In this document: piece after piece, positions 15,080-22,883 of the stretch | How the letters are laid out: every line of letters begins with the position of its first letter | How positions within the stretch are numbered: position 1 is the first letter of the stretch | Origin: SSF53 sp036170535 | GTDB taxonomy: Bacteria; Spirochaetota; Leptospiria; Leptospirales; Leptonemataceae | Length of the DNA: 64,000 bases | Assembly (NCBI GenBank): GCA_036170535.1 | Contig: JAVHPJ010000243.1 | Coordinates: 161,157 to 225,156, forward strand | Direction: 5' to 3' | Made by a program: the position numbers and the translations under genes | The notes under the pieces: generated by a model | What the model saw: only the letters and a program-made list of their open reading frames with translations | What the model was told of the DNA's origin: nothing | Database searches by the model: none

Positions 15080-16978
15080 TCAGCGTAAGTATAAAAAGAG
15101 CAGGTCAATATCCGTTGGATCTACCCCGGATATGCGCGCGGCTTGCGCCAGATCAGCGGGTTTGAAACGTTTCAGTTTTTCGCAGGCCTCTTTTTTGAGA
15201 CCGGATACGCTCTCGTAGTCAAACTCCGGGGGAATTCGAACGGCTCCTATTTTCGTGCGGCGCGCGACGTTCTCTTCTTCGCGGCGAACGTACCCTTCAT
15301 ATTTGATCTCTAATTCGAGAATTTTTCTGGCGGCCGGCGAGAGTTCCGTCAGCCCTTCCACAAGACCGACACAGTCTTCAATTTGTATTTCCGGTCGGCG
15401 CAGGAATGCTGCGACGCTTTTGCCGAGCGCAGAACGCGGCGCCTCGATGCCGCGCCGTTCCAGGGCGGCGAAAAATTCCGGCGCCGGTTTGAGTCCGGTG
15501 TTGTGGAAGCGCTGATGGAGGGTGCGAATGCCTGCGTAGCGCTCTTCCATTGCGGAGTGCGCGGCATCATCGATCAGCCCCATATCGCGTGCGTAGCCCA
15601 TTAAGCGCAGATCGGCATTATCCTGCCGCAAAAGCAGGCGATGTTCAGCCCGGCTGGTGAACATGCGGTAAGGATCTTCCACGCCTTTGTGCACCAGATC
15701 GTCGACGAGTACGCCTATGTAAGCCTCGCCTCGATGCAGAATGAAGGGCGCTTCGCCGCGGGCCGCGCGCACAACGTTGACGCCGGCCATGAGTCCTTGA
15801 GCGGCCGCTTCTTCGTAGCCGGTAGTGCCGTTGATCTGCCCGGCGAAAAACAAGCGCTGGATTTTGCGGGTTTGCAAATCGGGCGTGAGTTCGCGCGGAT
15901 CGACAAAGTCGTATTCAACGGCGTAAGCCGGGCGAATAATCTCGGCCTCTTCCAGACCGCGGCAGCTGCGGACGATGCGCCACTGGATTTCTTCGGGCAG
16001 ACTCGTCGATATCCCGTTCAGATACACCTCGCCGGTTTCCACGCCTTCGGGTTCAATGAAGATGTGATGGCGGTCCTTGTCGGCGAATCGAACAATTTTG
16101 TCTTCGATGCTGGGACAATAACGCGGTCCGGTCCCCTGGATCTGTCCGCTGTACATAGGTGAACGATGGAGATTTTCGCGAATCACCGCGTGCGTGGCGG
16201 CGTTTGTGTACGTAATCCAGCACGAAATCTGTTTCTGCGGCAGCGACTGCGTTGCGAACGAGAACGGTTGCGGTTCTTCGTCCGGCGGCTGTTCCTCGAG
16301 GCCGCTGAAGTCAATGGATCGCCGCAGAATCCGCGGAGGCGTCCCGGTTTTCAGGCGACCGAGGTTAAAGCCGTAGCGCGCGAGACACTCGGACAAACCA
16401 ATTGCGGAAGGTTCAGCGATGCGACCGGACTTCTGCTGGAACTCGCCGATGTGGATGAGACCCTGTAAAAAAGTCCCGGTAGTCAGGATCGCGTAGCGCG
16501 TCTGCAATTCATGCCCGCGTCCAGTCACGACGCCGATTACAGCATCGTTTTCGATCATGAGTCCTTCGCACGTATCCTGATAAAACGAAAGGTTCGGCGT
16601 CGCCTCGAGCGTCCATTTCACCGCGTTCTGATACGCGCGTTTTTCGGCCTGGGCGCGAGGCGCCCAGACCGCCGGTCCTTTCGAACGATTGAGCATCTTG
16701 AAGTGAATACCGGTGCGATCGATTATGCGACCCATAAGCCCGCCCAGGGCGTCGACTTCGCGGACCATGTGGCCCTTCGCAATTCCGCCGATCGCCGGAT
16801 TGCAAGACATCTGGCCGATCGTATCAAGGTTCATGGTCAACAGCAGGGTTTTCAGCCCGCCTTTTGCGCAGATGTGCGCCGCTTCCGCTCCCGCGTGCCC
16901 GCCACCCACTACGATTACATCGTAGTTCCGCGGACGAATGGAAATTTCAGAAATCGGGGTTTGCATGGCACGCGACAC
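15080..16978 (-). CDS. mnmG: tRNA uridine-34 5-carboxymethylaminomethyl enzyme MnmG (GidA)
   Basis: FAD/NADH enzyme that with MnmE modifies U34 of several tRNAs. 632 aa, full length. FAD loop VVGGGHAGAEAA starts near residue 23. Family signatures: CNPAIGGIAKGHMVREVDAL, NRSKGPAVWAPRAQ, LKTGTPPRI, PEGVETGEVYLNGISTSLP, FAGQINGTTGYEEAAAQGL and YRMFTSRAEHRLLLRQDNAD. The start is GTG 16978 (GGGAG 5 bases upstream) or ATG 16966. mnmE is not in the window. The rsmG-parAB set lies 10 kb away, whereas in many genomes these genes adjoin. Confidence 0.97.
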   Translation of the reverse strand: MSRAMQTPISEISIRPRNYDVIVVGGGHAGAEAAHICAKGGLKTLLLTMNLDTIGQMSCNPAIGGIAKGHMVREVDALGGLMGRIIDRTGIHFKMLNRSKGPAVWAPRAQAEKRAYQNAVKWTLEATPNLSFYQDTCEGLMIENDAVIGVVTGRGHELQTRYAILTTGTFLQGLIHIGEFQQKSGRIAEPSAIGLSECLARYGFNLGRLKTGTPPRILRRSIDFSGLEEQPPDEEPQPFSFATQSLPQKQISCWITYTNAATHAVIRENLHRSPMYSGQIQGTGPRYCPSIEDKIVRFADKDRHHIFIEPEGVETGEVYLNGISTSLPEEIQWRIVRSCRGLEEAEIIRPAYAVEYDFVDPRELTPDLQTRKIQRLFFAGQINGTTGYEEAAAQGLMAGVNVVRAARGEAPFILHRGEAYIGVLVDDLVHKGVEDPYRMFTSRAEHRLLLRQDNADLRLMGYARDMGLIDDAAHSAMEERYAGIRTLHQRFHNTGLKPAPEFFAALERRGIEAPRSALGKSVAAFLRRPEIQIEDCVGLVEGLTELSPAARKILELEIKYEGYVRREEENVARRTKIGAVRIPPEFDYESVSGLKKEACEKLKRFKPADLAQAARISGVDPTDIDLLFLYLR

Positions 16979-16983
16979 GGAAG

Positions 16984-17003
16984 CTCCCGGTCATGTACCG
17001 GGA
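16984..17003 (-). promoter_or_regulatory. hairpin overlapping the mnmG ribosome-binding site
   Basis: On the minus strand, TCCCGGT and ACCGGGA form a 7-bp stem around a 5-nt loop. The 3' arm contains GGGA of the SD (GGGAG, 16988-16984) that serves the GTG start at 16978. Folding would hide the SD, so translation could be tuned by this hairpin. The rest of the gap to 17110 shows nothing clear. Confidence 0.4.
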
Positions 17004-17110
17004 AGCGCAGCCTCAGGCAAGGATTTGAGAGGCGGAATGATACGCGAAATCACGCCGGCTCTGGCGCGTGCGCTGTCGTAAGGAGGGTGCGGATGCCCGC
17101 CGCGGCAATG

Positions 17111-17142
17111 AAAAAAGCGCGCCCGGATTCGAGCGCGCTTTT
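17111..17142 (-). terminator. Rho-independent terminator downstream of the YceI gene
   Basis: AAAAGCGCGC (17113-17122) and GCGCGCTTTT (17133-17142) form a 10-bp stem around a 10-nt loop, with A and T tracts on both sides. It starts 31 bp after the YceI stop (minus strand) and could work in both directions. Confidence 0.85.
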
Positions 17143-17172
17143 CTGCGGGACGCTTAATTTCAGCGGGCCGAA

Positions 17173-17775
17173 TCAGTCGCCAGCCGGTTTTTCAACCGCT
17201 TCGCCAATGATCAGGATTTCAACCTCATTGCCAACGACAAGCCCGCCGTTGTCGAGTTTCATATCCCAGTTCACGCCGAAATCGCGGCGATTGATCTTGA
17301 CGGAGGCCTGGAAACCATGGCGCGTGTTGCCCCACGGATCCTTTACGGAGCCGCGGTAGATCACGCTGAGCGTAACCGGCTTCTCGACGCCGCGCATTTT
17401 CAGAAAACCCGGCACGTTGGTGGCGCCGTTCAGGCGCAGGGTCGTCGGAGCGGTTACGCGGAAACTGATTTCCGGATGGTTTTCAGCGTCGAAGAAGTCG
17501 GGTCCGACGAGGTGCTCGTCGCGCTTTTCGTCTTCCGTGTTGATCGAAGCGACCTTGATAGTCACATTCGCGCCGGTCAGGCGCCGGGTGGCCGAATCAA
17601 AGGCGAAATTGCCGGTATAGTCCGAAAAACGTCCGGTTACGGACGAAACGACCATGTGGCTGACAGTGAACTGAACTTTGGTATGGCTCTTGTCCAGATT
17701 AAGTTCGGCGGCGGATATGCTGGCGATGGCCAGGAGGCCGGCCGCGGCGACGCCGAGGGTGCGAAAAACTTTCAT
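17173..17775 (-). CDS. YceI family periplasmic isoprenoid-binding protein
   Basis: 200 aa. Lipocalin-like barrel protein with a Sec signal (MKVFRTLGVAAAGLLAIASISAA). Family motifs: LDKSHTKVQFTVSHMVVSSV, GRFSDYTGNFAFD, LVGPDFFDAENHPEISF, and TRHGFQASVKINRRDFGVNW near the end. Known YceI proteins bind long polyprenyl chains in the periplasm, and many are stress- or acid-induced. I start at ATG 17775 (GAGG 8 bases upstream), where the signal peptide begins. A perfect 10-bp inverted repeat lies 33-58 bp upstream, so repression by a dimeric regulator is likely. Confidence 0.9.
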   Translation of the reverse strand: MKVFRTLGVAAAGLLAIASISAAELNLDKSHTKVQFTVSHMVVSSVTGRFSDYTGNFAFDSATRRLTGANVTIKVASINTEDEKRDEHLVGPDFFDAENHPEISFRVTAPTTLRLNGATNVPGFLKMRGVEKPVTLSVIYRGSVKDPWGNTRHGFQASVKINRRDFGVNWDMKLDNGGLVVGNEVEILIIGEAVEKPAGD

Positions 17776-17807
17776 CAGTAAATCCTCAAGGGTGAACCCG
17801 CAGGTTC

Positions 17808-17833
17808 GGAATAGTTTCAATATAAACTATTCC
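17808..17833. promoter_or_regulatory. operator-like palindrome upstream of the YceI gene
   Basis: GGAATAGTTT (17808-17817) and AAACTATTCC (17824-17833) are perfect 10-bp inverted arms around CAATAT. On the minus strand the centre reads TATATTG, which could be the -10 of the YceI promoter. It therefore looks like a repressor site over the promoter (MarR-like spacing), not a terminator. It lies 185 bp from the divergent fusion gene. No adjacent regulator gene is present. Confidence 0.6.
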
Positions 17834-18018
17834 AGTTGAAACGGCTTTCCGCCGCTGAGATTTTTTCGGGCCGGCACGGCATTTTTTTCGCGAGGCCGAG
17901 GCCGCTGTGGCGGAGGCGCGTCCGGTCCGCTCGCCGGCGGGCCGTTCGTTTCGGTCAGGAAATACCGGATTTTTCCGATACTTCTAGTCAGACCAGCGCG
18001 ACGAACGGGGCCATCAGC

Positions 18019-20304
18019 ATGAAACGAAATCTGATTATCATTGGCGGCGGTTTTTTGCAGATCCCGCTTATCGAAACCGCCCGCGCGATGGGTTTGCATA
18101 CGATCGTTTTTGACATGTCTGCGGACGCGCCGGGGATGCTGCGCGCGGATCAAACCGTACTGATGAGCACGCGCGACATCGACGGCTGCGTGCGCGAAGC
18201 GCGTAAACTTCGTCAGCTTACGCCCATCCACGGGGTGGTGACGGCCGGTACAGACGCGAGTCGGGCGGTAGCAGCGATCGCCGGCGCGCTGGAACTCCCG
18301 GGCATACGCTACGCGGACGCAGAAGCGGCGAGCAACAAGGTGCTGATGCGCAAACGCCTCCGCGCCCACGGCGCGCCGATTCCTGGTTTCTACTCCGTCT
18401 GGTCGCTCAAAGAGGCGCGGGATGCGATGGACGAGCTGGTTTTCCCGTTGGTGCTCAAGCCCGCCGACAACATGGGCGCGCGCGGGGTCATCAAAGTGGT
18501 TCACCGCGATGAAATTTACGCGGCCTTCCGTCATGCGAAGAAATACAGTCCGACCGGTGAAATGATTCTCGAAGAATACATGCAAGGCCCCGAGCTGTCT
18601 GTCGATGCTCTGGCCTGGAATGGCAACTATCGGATAACCGGCATTGCCGATCGCATTATTGCACGCGAGCCGTACTTTGTCGAACTGGGCCACAACATGC
18701 CGTCCGCGCTGCCGGCGGCGGTACTCGCCGAGGCCGAGCGCGTAATGTTCGCCGGTATGCGGGCCCTGGGCATCCATACCGGCGCCGGCAAAGGCGACCT
18801 GAAAGTTACGGCGGAAGGCGTAAAAATCGGCGAAATTGCGGCGCGGCTTTCGGGCGGCTTCATGTCCTCGCATACCTATCCGCTCGCATCGGGCGTTGAT
18901 CTGCTGCGAGCTGCCATTCAGATTGCGCTCGGAGAAGAGCCGGACGGACTCGAACCCCGTCGCCAGCGCGTGGCGATTGAGCGGGGAATCCTGGGCGCCG
19001 CTGGCAAGATTCTGACGCTCGACGGAAAGCCCGAAATGGAAACGACGCCCGGCGTTGCGCTCGTACACTTCACGCGTAAACCCGGCGATATCGCGCCTGA
19101 ACCAACCTCAAATATTGATAAAATCGGACACATACTGGCTGTCGGCGAGGATCTGGCGGAAGCGGAAGCCGCGGCCGCTGCGGCGCTGGCGAAAATGCAG
19201 CTCGTAGTTGATGAATCCTACGCCATTGACTGGAAGCGAATTGAAGAGCGGGCCCGCCTGCGCTTCACCGACCGCGTGTGTTGGGTCTGCAAGGTTTGCG
19301 ACGGCGCAAATTGTGCAAGCGGAACGCCTGGTATGGGCGGCGTGGGTCGGATGACGACGTTTCAGGACAATTCGCGCGCGCTGGCCGAGTTGCGCATACT
19401 GCCGCGTTATATACGGGCTGCGGTGCAGCCGGATATTACCATTGAGCTTTTCGGGCGAAAATTCGAGACGCCGATCCAATTTGCGCCGATGACGGGGGCC
19501 GTGACGAATCTGCAGGGCGCTATTGAGGAGTTTGATTTCGCGCGCATGCTGCTTACGGCCGCGCGGGACGCCGAGTCGATCGCGTGGATCGGCGACGGCG
19601 CGTCGCCCGGAAAATATCGTATCATGCTGGAGGCGCTTGCAGCGGTCCACGGCTTCGGTATTGTGATCTTTAAACCGCGCGCGGATTCCGCGGCGCTCCT
19701 CGAACGGTTCGCGGCGGCGGAAGCGGCCGGGGCGCTGGCGATTGGCATGGATATCGATGCGATCTCGTTTCGCACCATGGAACTGCAACGCCAATCCACT
19801 GTGGCGCGCGGCGTCGACGCATTACGTGCGCTGCGCGACTCCACGCGCCTGCCATTTATATTAAAAGGCGTTATGACGCCGGAGGACGCCGAGGCGGCGA
19901 TCAGCGCCGGTGTGGACGCGATCGTGGTGAGCAATCACGGCGGTCGCGTGCTCGATGATATGCCGGGGACGGCCCGCGTGCTGCCGGCCATAGCGCAACA
20001 AGTGGGGGAGCGCATCGTCGTACTTGTAGACGGCGGCATTCGCAGCGGCCAGGACGCTTTTAAGATGCTGGCGCTGGGCGCGCGGGCCGTGCTGGTGGGC
20101 CGGCCGGCGGCGATTGCTGTCGTCGGCGGCGAGGCGCCCGCTGCGAAACATTTGTTGCTGAAATATTCCGACGAGTTGCGTCGGACGCTCGCCCTGTGCG
20201 GCGCGGCTACGCCGGGCGATCTTGATCCGGGCTATCTATTGCGCGATCTTCCAGGAACCGCGCGCCCCGCGCCGCAGGGCGAAATTAGTTCGCTGGATCT
20301 GTAA
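18019..20304 (+). CDS. ATP-grasp enzyme fused to an FMN-dependent alpha-hydroxyacid dehydrogenase
   Basis: 761 aa from ATG 18019; the upstream extension of the frame has no family support. Residues 1-400 are an ATP-grasp ligase of the CarB/PurK type: Rossmann-like start IIIGGGFLQIP, central FPLVLKPADNMGARGV (142-157), ILEEYMQGPELSVDA (183-197), and GEIAARLSGGFMSSHTYP (271-288). Residues about 405-761 are an L-lactate-dehydrogenase-type FMN barrel. It begins with a Cys cluster (C421, C424, C427, C432) followed by GTPGMGGVG; FMN and catalytic residues are K616 (LKGVMTPEDA), H640 and R643 (SNHGGR), DGGIRSGQD (671-679) and VGRP. Short FMN enzymes with this Cys cluster are known, but the fusion partner suggests a ligase plus oxidase acting on one substrate. 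Substrate unknown. Confidence 0.8.
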   Translation: MKRNLIIIGGGFLQIPLIETARAMGLHTIVFDMSADAPGMLRADQTVLMSTRDIDGCVREARKLRQLTPIHGVVTAGTDASRAVAAIAGALELPGIRYADAEAASNKVLMRKRLRAHGAPIPGFYSVWSLKEARDAMDELVFPLVLKPADNMGARGVIKVVHRDEIYAAFRHAKKYSPTGEMILEEYMQGPELSVDALAWNGNYRITGIADRIIAREPYFVELGHNMPSALPAAVLAEAERVMFAGMRALGIHTGAGKGDLKVTAEGVKIGEIAARLSGGFMSSHTYPLASGVDLLRAAIQIALGEEPDGLEPRRQRVAIERGILGAAGKILTLDGKPEMETTPGVALVHFTRKPGDIAPEPTSNIDKIGHILAVGEDLAEAEAAAAAALAKMQLVVDESYAIDWKRIEERARLRFTDRVCWVCKVCDGANCASGTPGMGGVGRMTTFQDNSRALAELRILPRYIRAAVQPDITIELFGRKFETPIQFAPMTGAVTNLQGAIEEFDFARMLLTAARDAESIAWIGDGASPGKYRIMLEALAAVHGFGIVIFKPRADSAALLERFAAAEAAGALAIGMDIDAISFRTMELQRQSTVARGVDALRALRDSTRLPFILKGVMTPEDAEAAISAGVDAIVVSNHGGRVLDDMPGTARVLPAIAQQVGERIVVLVDGGIRSGQDAFKMLALGARAVLVGRPAAIAVVGGEAPAAKHLLLKYSDELRRTLALCGAATPGDLDPGYLLRDLPGTARPAPQGEISSLDL

Positions 20305-21448
20305 ATGCCGGTGAAGCGTCCTGCCGCAGCGTGGCTTCCGCGTACGGGCAGGCCGCCGCATCGCCTTCGCTGCACAGCGCGCGAAACAAGGCGCGCGCCT
20401 CCTCCCGGCGGTCGCTTTTCCAGAGCGCAACGCCCAGATTATACCGCGCATCAGCTCTGTTCGGCGACGCAGCGAGGATGACGCCATACTGCCTGGCGGC
20501 TTCGTCGGTCCGCTCCGCGTGCAAGAGCGCATTCGCGTACAGCAAGCGCACCTCCAGGGCGTTGACGTCCGTCTGCAGGTAGCGTCCCAGGCGGTCCGCG
20601 GCGCGTACGTGGTTTTGCAGTTGATAAGCGGCCGCGCCGGCAATGTACAATGCCGCCGGAGCAGTCGGCTCGCGCTCCAGAGCCAGCTCCGCCTCGCGGG
20701 CTGCTGCCGCATAGTCAGCGAGTTCGAACAACACGTCCGCCAGAGCGATGCGCAGGCGGAACGACTCCGGCTGATTTTTCAACGCTGCGCGCAACCAGTC
20801 TCGTGCCTGCGTCCCCTGACCGGCGCTACGCAGCGCTGCGGCGTAACGAATTTGCAAGGTCGCGTCATTCGCCGCCCGCTGCGCCGCCGCACGATACAAC
20901 TCAAGTGCGGGATTCGCATGGCCGGCCCGCTGTTCGAGTTCCGCCCGGAGCGCCAGCGCATCCGCCGAGCCCGGCGCCAGTTGCTCCACGCGCAGGGCGT
21001 GATATTCCGCTCGCGCACGGTCGCCCAGGGCGGCGAAAGCCCAACTCAAATTAGCATGCGCGGCCGGATCGTCTGGTTTAAGATCCAGAGCAGTTTCGCT
21101 TGCTGCGACGCTTCCAGCGTAATCGGACGTGTTCAGGCGCAGATAGCCCAGCAGCCGCCAGGCGGCGAATTGCGCGGGTTCAAGCTCAACTGCACGTTCA
21201 CAAGCCTTGAGCGCTCCGGCAAGTTGTCCGCGATTCTCCAGCTCGATGGCGCGGCGAATCAGGCTGCGTGCGTTTTCCGCGCCCGCTTCGCCTGAGGGCG
21301 AATTTCCGGCGGCGGATTCCCGAAAACTACAGGCCGCGCCTGGTCCGGTTGAGACGGCGATGCAGACGAGAAGTGCGGCCGCTTTGAGGCGGCGCGAACG
21401 TCGGGCCGGGGAGCGAGCCGGAGCGCGCTGAAAATGATTGTGGAAAAT
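20285..21448 (-). CDS. TPR-repeat lipoprotein
   Basis: An N-terminal lipoprotein signal (KAAALLVCIAVS through the lipobox GAAC, Cys codon at 21331) is followed by about nine tandem tetratricopeptide units, for example GALKACERAVELEP, AAHANLSWAFAALGD and RADARYNLGVALWKS. TPR arrays bind protein partners, here presumably in the periplasm. The start is uncertain: no ATG, GTG or TTG lies between the signal peptide and the divergent STAS gene. I mark ATT 21448; an ATG at 21529 would overlap STAS by about 40 bp. The 3' end overlaps the convergent fusion gene by 20 bp. Confidence 0.7.
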   Translation of the reverse strand: MFHNHFQRAPARSPARRSRRLKAAALLVCIAVSTGPGAACSFRESAAGNSPSGEAGAENARSLIRRAIELENRGQLAGALKACERAVELEPAQFAAWRLLGYLRLNTSDYAGSVAASETALDLKPDDPAAHANLSWAFAALGDRARAEYHALRVEQLAPGSADALALRAELEQRAGHANPALELYRAAAQRAANDATLQIRYAAALRSAGQGTQARDWLRAALKNQPESFRLRIALADVLFELADYAAAAREAELALEREPTAPAALYIAGAAAYQLQNHVRAADRLGRYLQTDVNALEVRLLYANALLHAERTDEAARQYGVILAASPNRADARYNLGVALWKSDRREEARALFRALCSEGDAAACPYAEATLRQDASPAFTDPAN

Positions 21449-21485
21449 ACGCCCGGCCCTTATACTGCTCGCTGGCGTTCCGCTT

Positions 21486-21830
21486 ATGAAAGATGTGATG
21501 GATGTGCAATTGAATGGCGAGGTGTACATCGCCCACCTGAATCTGCCGCACATCGACATGTTTAATGTGACGGAATTGCTCGAAGCCTTTAAGCCTGTCT
21601 TTGAGCGCCATCCGACGCATATAATTTTAAACATGGAAAAAACGGGGTTTGTTGATTCGTCCGGCATGGGCGGTTTAATTCGAATTCATCAGCAGGTGAA
21701 AGGCTTTAACGGGAATTTCTATCTTGCGAATTTGAGTCAAAAAGTCAACAACCTGATGCGGCTGACGCGCTCCAATCAGTATCTGCGGTGTTTCGACACC
21801 CTGGAACTGGCCCTGGAAGCGGCGCGCTAA
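21486..21830 (+). CDS. STAS-domain anti-sigma factor antagonist
   Basis: 114 aa, a single STAS domain (MKDVMDVQLNGEVYIAHL start at ATG 21486; a second ATG lies at 21498). The phosphorylatable Ser is in VDSSGMGGL (Ser58), matching the DSxG site of SpoIIAA/RsbV. Such proteins work by partner switching: unphosphorylated they release a sigma factor or other target from a GHKL kinase/anti-sigma protein. No anti-sigma or PP2C gene is adjacent; the nearest GHKL-like gene here is at 47407. The TPR lipoprotein gene is divergent. Confidence 0.88.
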   Translation: MKDVMDVQLNGEVYIAHLNLPHIDMFNVTELLEAFKPVFERHPTHIILNMEKTGFVDSSGMGGLIRIHQQVKGFNGNFYLANLSQKVNNLMRLTRSNQYLRCFDTLELALEAAR

Positions 21831-21836
21831 TCTGGA

Positions 21837-22544
21837 TTATTCCCGAAGCCCGCGCCCGGCTGCGGCGGCGCGCCCACGTCGATTGCGCCGCAAAAACCAC
21901 CCGGCGCCAATGAGCGTCGCCATTAATGCCCCGGCGCCGAACGCCCACAAGCGGGTCCGATATTGCGATTCTGTGATGGTTGTTTGAACAGCGCTGCGAA
22001 AGCGCCCGGCCGCCAGGCTGCTCTGCAAGCTCGTGGCAAGATCGTTGTAGGAACTTCGCGAAATAGCGTCCAGGCGGGCCGGCTCGCTCTCGTCCGGTGC
22101 AATTAAGATGCGATATTCCAGATCGCGCGTGGCAAAATAGGCTTCAAGCGTTTTGACTCGCCGTCCTTTGAGCGTGCGCGTACGCGAAAAAACGACGGAC
22201 CGTACTCCGTGATCCAGCGTATGTTCTTCGAGTCGGTGCAGCAGATGGCCGCTTGAGGCGATGTCTTGCGCAAGCTCGCTGAGGCGCGATGTGCGCCGGG
22301 GATTCGGCACGCAGCTCAGGAGCCAGTGCACGCGCGCTTCAAAATCGCCAATACGTGCGTTCTGTTGCAATACGATCAGATCGGCATCCTCGCTGAGCGC
22401 GCGCACGCCGGCCGGCGGCGGAAATTCAAAATCGCAAAGTCTTACTTGAGCGGACGCGGGTGCGCTCTGGGCCCGCAGGAGCGCCGCGGGAAAAAAAAAC
22501 GCGGCGCCAAGCGCTGCGCAGAAAAAAAAGCGGAACGATCGCAA
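21837..22544 (-). CDS. secreted protein with C-terminal membrane anchor, unknown function
   Basis: 235 aa. The N-terminal Sec signal (MRSFRFFFCAALGAAFFF, cleavage near LLRAQS) is followed by a periplasmic domain of about 170 aa with two Cys (CDFEFPPP and LLSCVPNP) that could pair. One C-terminal transmembrane helix (LWAFGAGALMATLIGAGWFL) is followed by a basic cytoplasmic tail RRNRRGR. I do not recognise the domain. The stop lies 4 bp from the convergent STAS stop. Confidence 0.65.
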   Translation of the reverse strand: MRSFRFFFCAALGAAFFFPAALLRAQSAPASAQVRLCDFEFPPPAGVRALSEDADLIVLQQNARIGDFEARVHWLLSCVPNPRRTSRLSELAQDIASSGHLLHRLEEHTLDHGVRSVVFSRTRTLKGRRVKTLEAYFATRDLEYRILIAPDESEPARLDAISRSSYNDLATSLQSSLAAGRFRSAVQTTITESQYRTRLWAFGAGALMATLIGAGWFLRRNRRGRAAAAGRGLRE

Positions 22545-22580
22545 GTGGAAATACCCCTGCTCCCGAGGAGGGACAGGGCT

Positions 22581-22829
22581 ATGGAATCAATTACGGCTAC
22601 GGGCTTCTACAGAAAAAACACGCGGGGGCGCGCCTATTTTATGATTCGCACCGCTGCGGGTTTACGGATCCTGCGCAGCTCGGCCAAATGGCCGGCGCTG
22701 AACGGGGCGCGCGTTAGGGCCACCGGGGTCATTGCCAACGGATGGTTCTATGCGAGCGCCGTGACTCCCGAACCGCGCATCCGTCGTCGCGCTGGCGGGT
22801 TTTCCGCGTCGGGCGTCCGGGCGGCGTGA
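22581..22829 (+). CDS. small basic protein, unknown function
   Basis: 82 aa from ATG 22581, with a good SD (GAGGAGGG) about 10 bases upstream; the longer frame in front overlaps the divergent gene and is not supported. The sequence ATGFYRKNTRGRAYFMIRT and WPALNGARVRATGVI has the strand pattern of a small OB-fold, but this is only an impression. The tail RIRRRAGG is basic. It precedes the convergent lipid-kinase-family gene by 54 bp. Confidence 0.5.
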   Translation: MESITATGFYRKNTRGRAYFMIRTAAGLRILRSSAKWPALNGARVRATGVIANGWFYASAVTPEPRIRRRAGGFSASGVRAA

Positions 22830-22883
22830 ACATCCGGCGCACGCATCGCGTTGGCTGGCGGCAGTTTGCGTTCTTGCCGTCCC

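Noticed and set aside
17827..19068. Long minus-strand open frame of 413 codons
   Set aside because: It lies opposite the ATP-grasp domain, whose motifs are clear, and its translation is Arg/His/Asn-rich without any family marks. It is a shadow frame common in GC-rich DNA.
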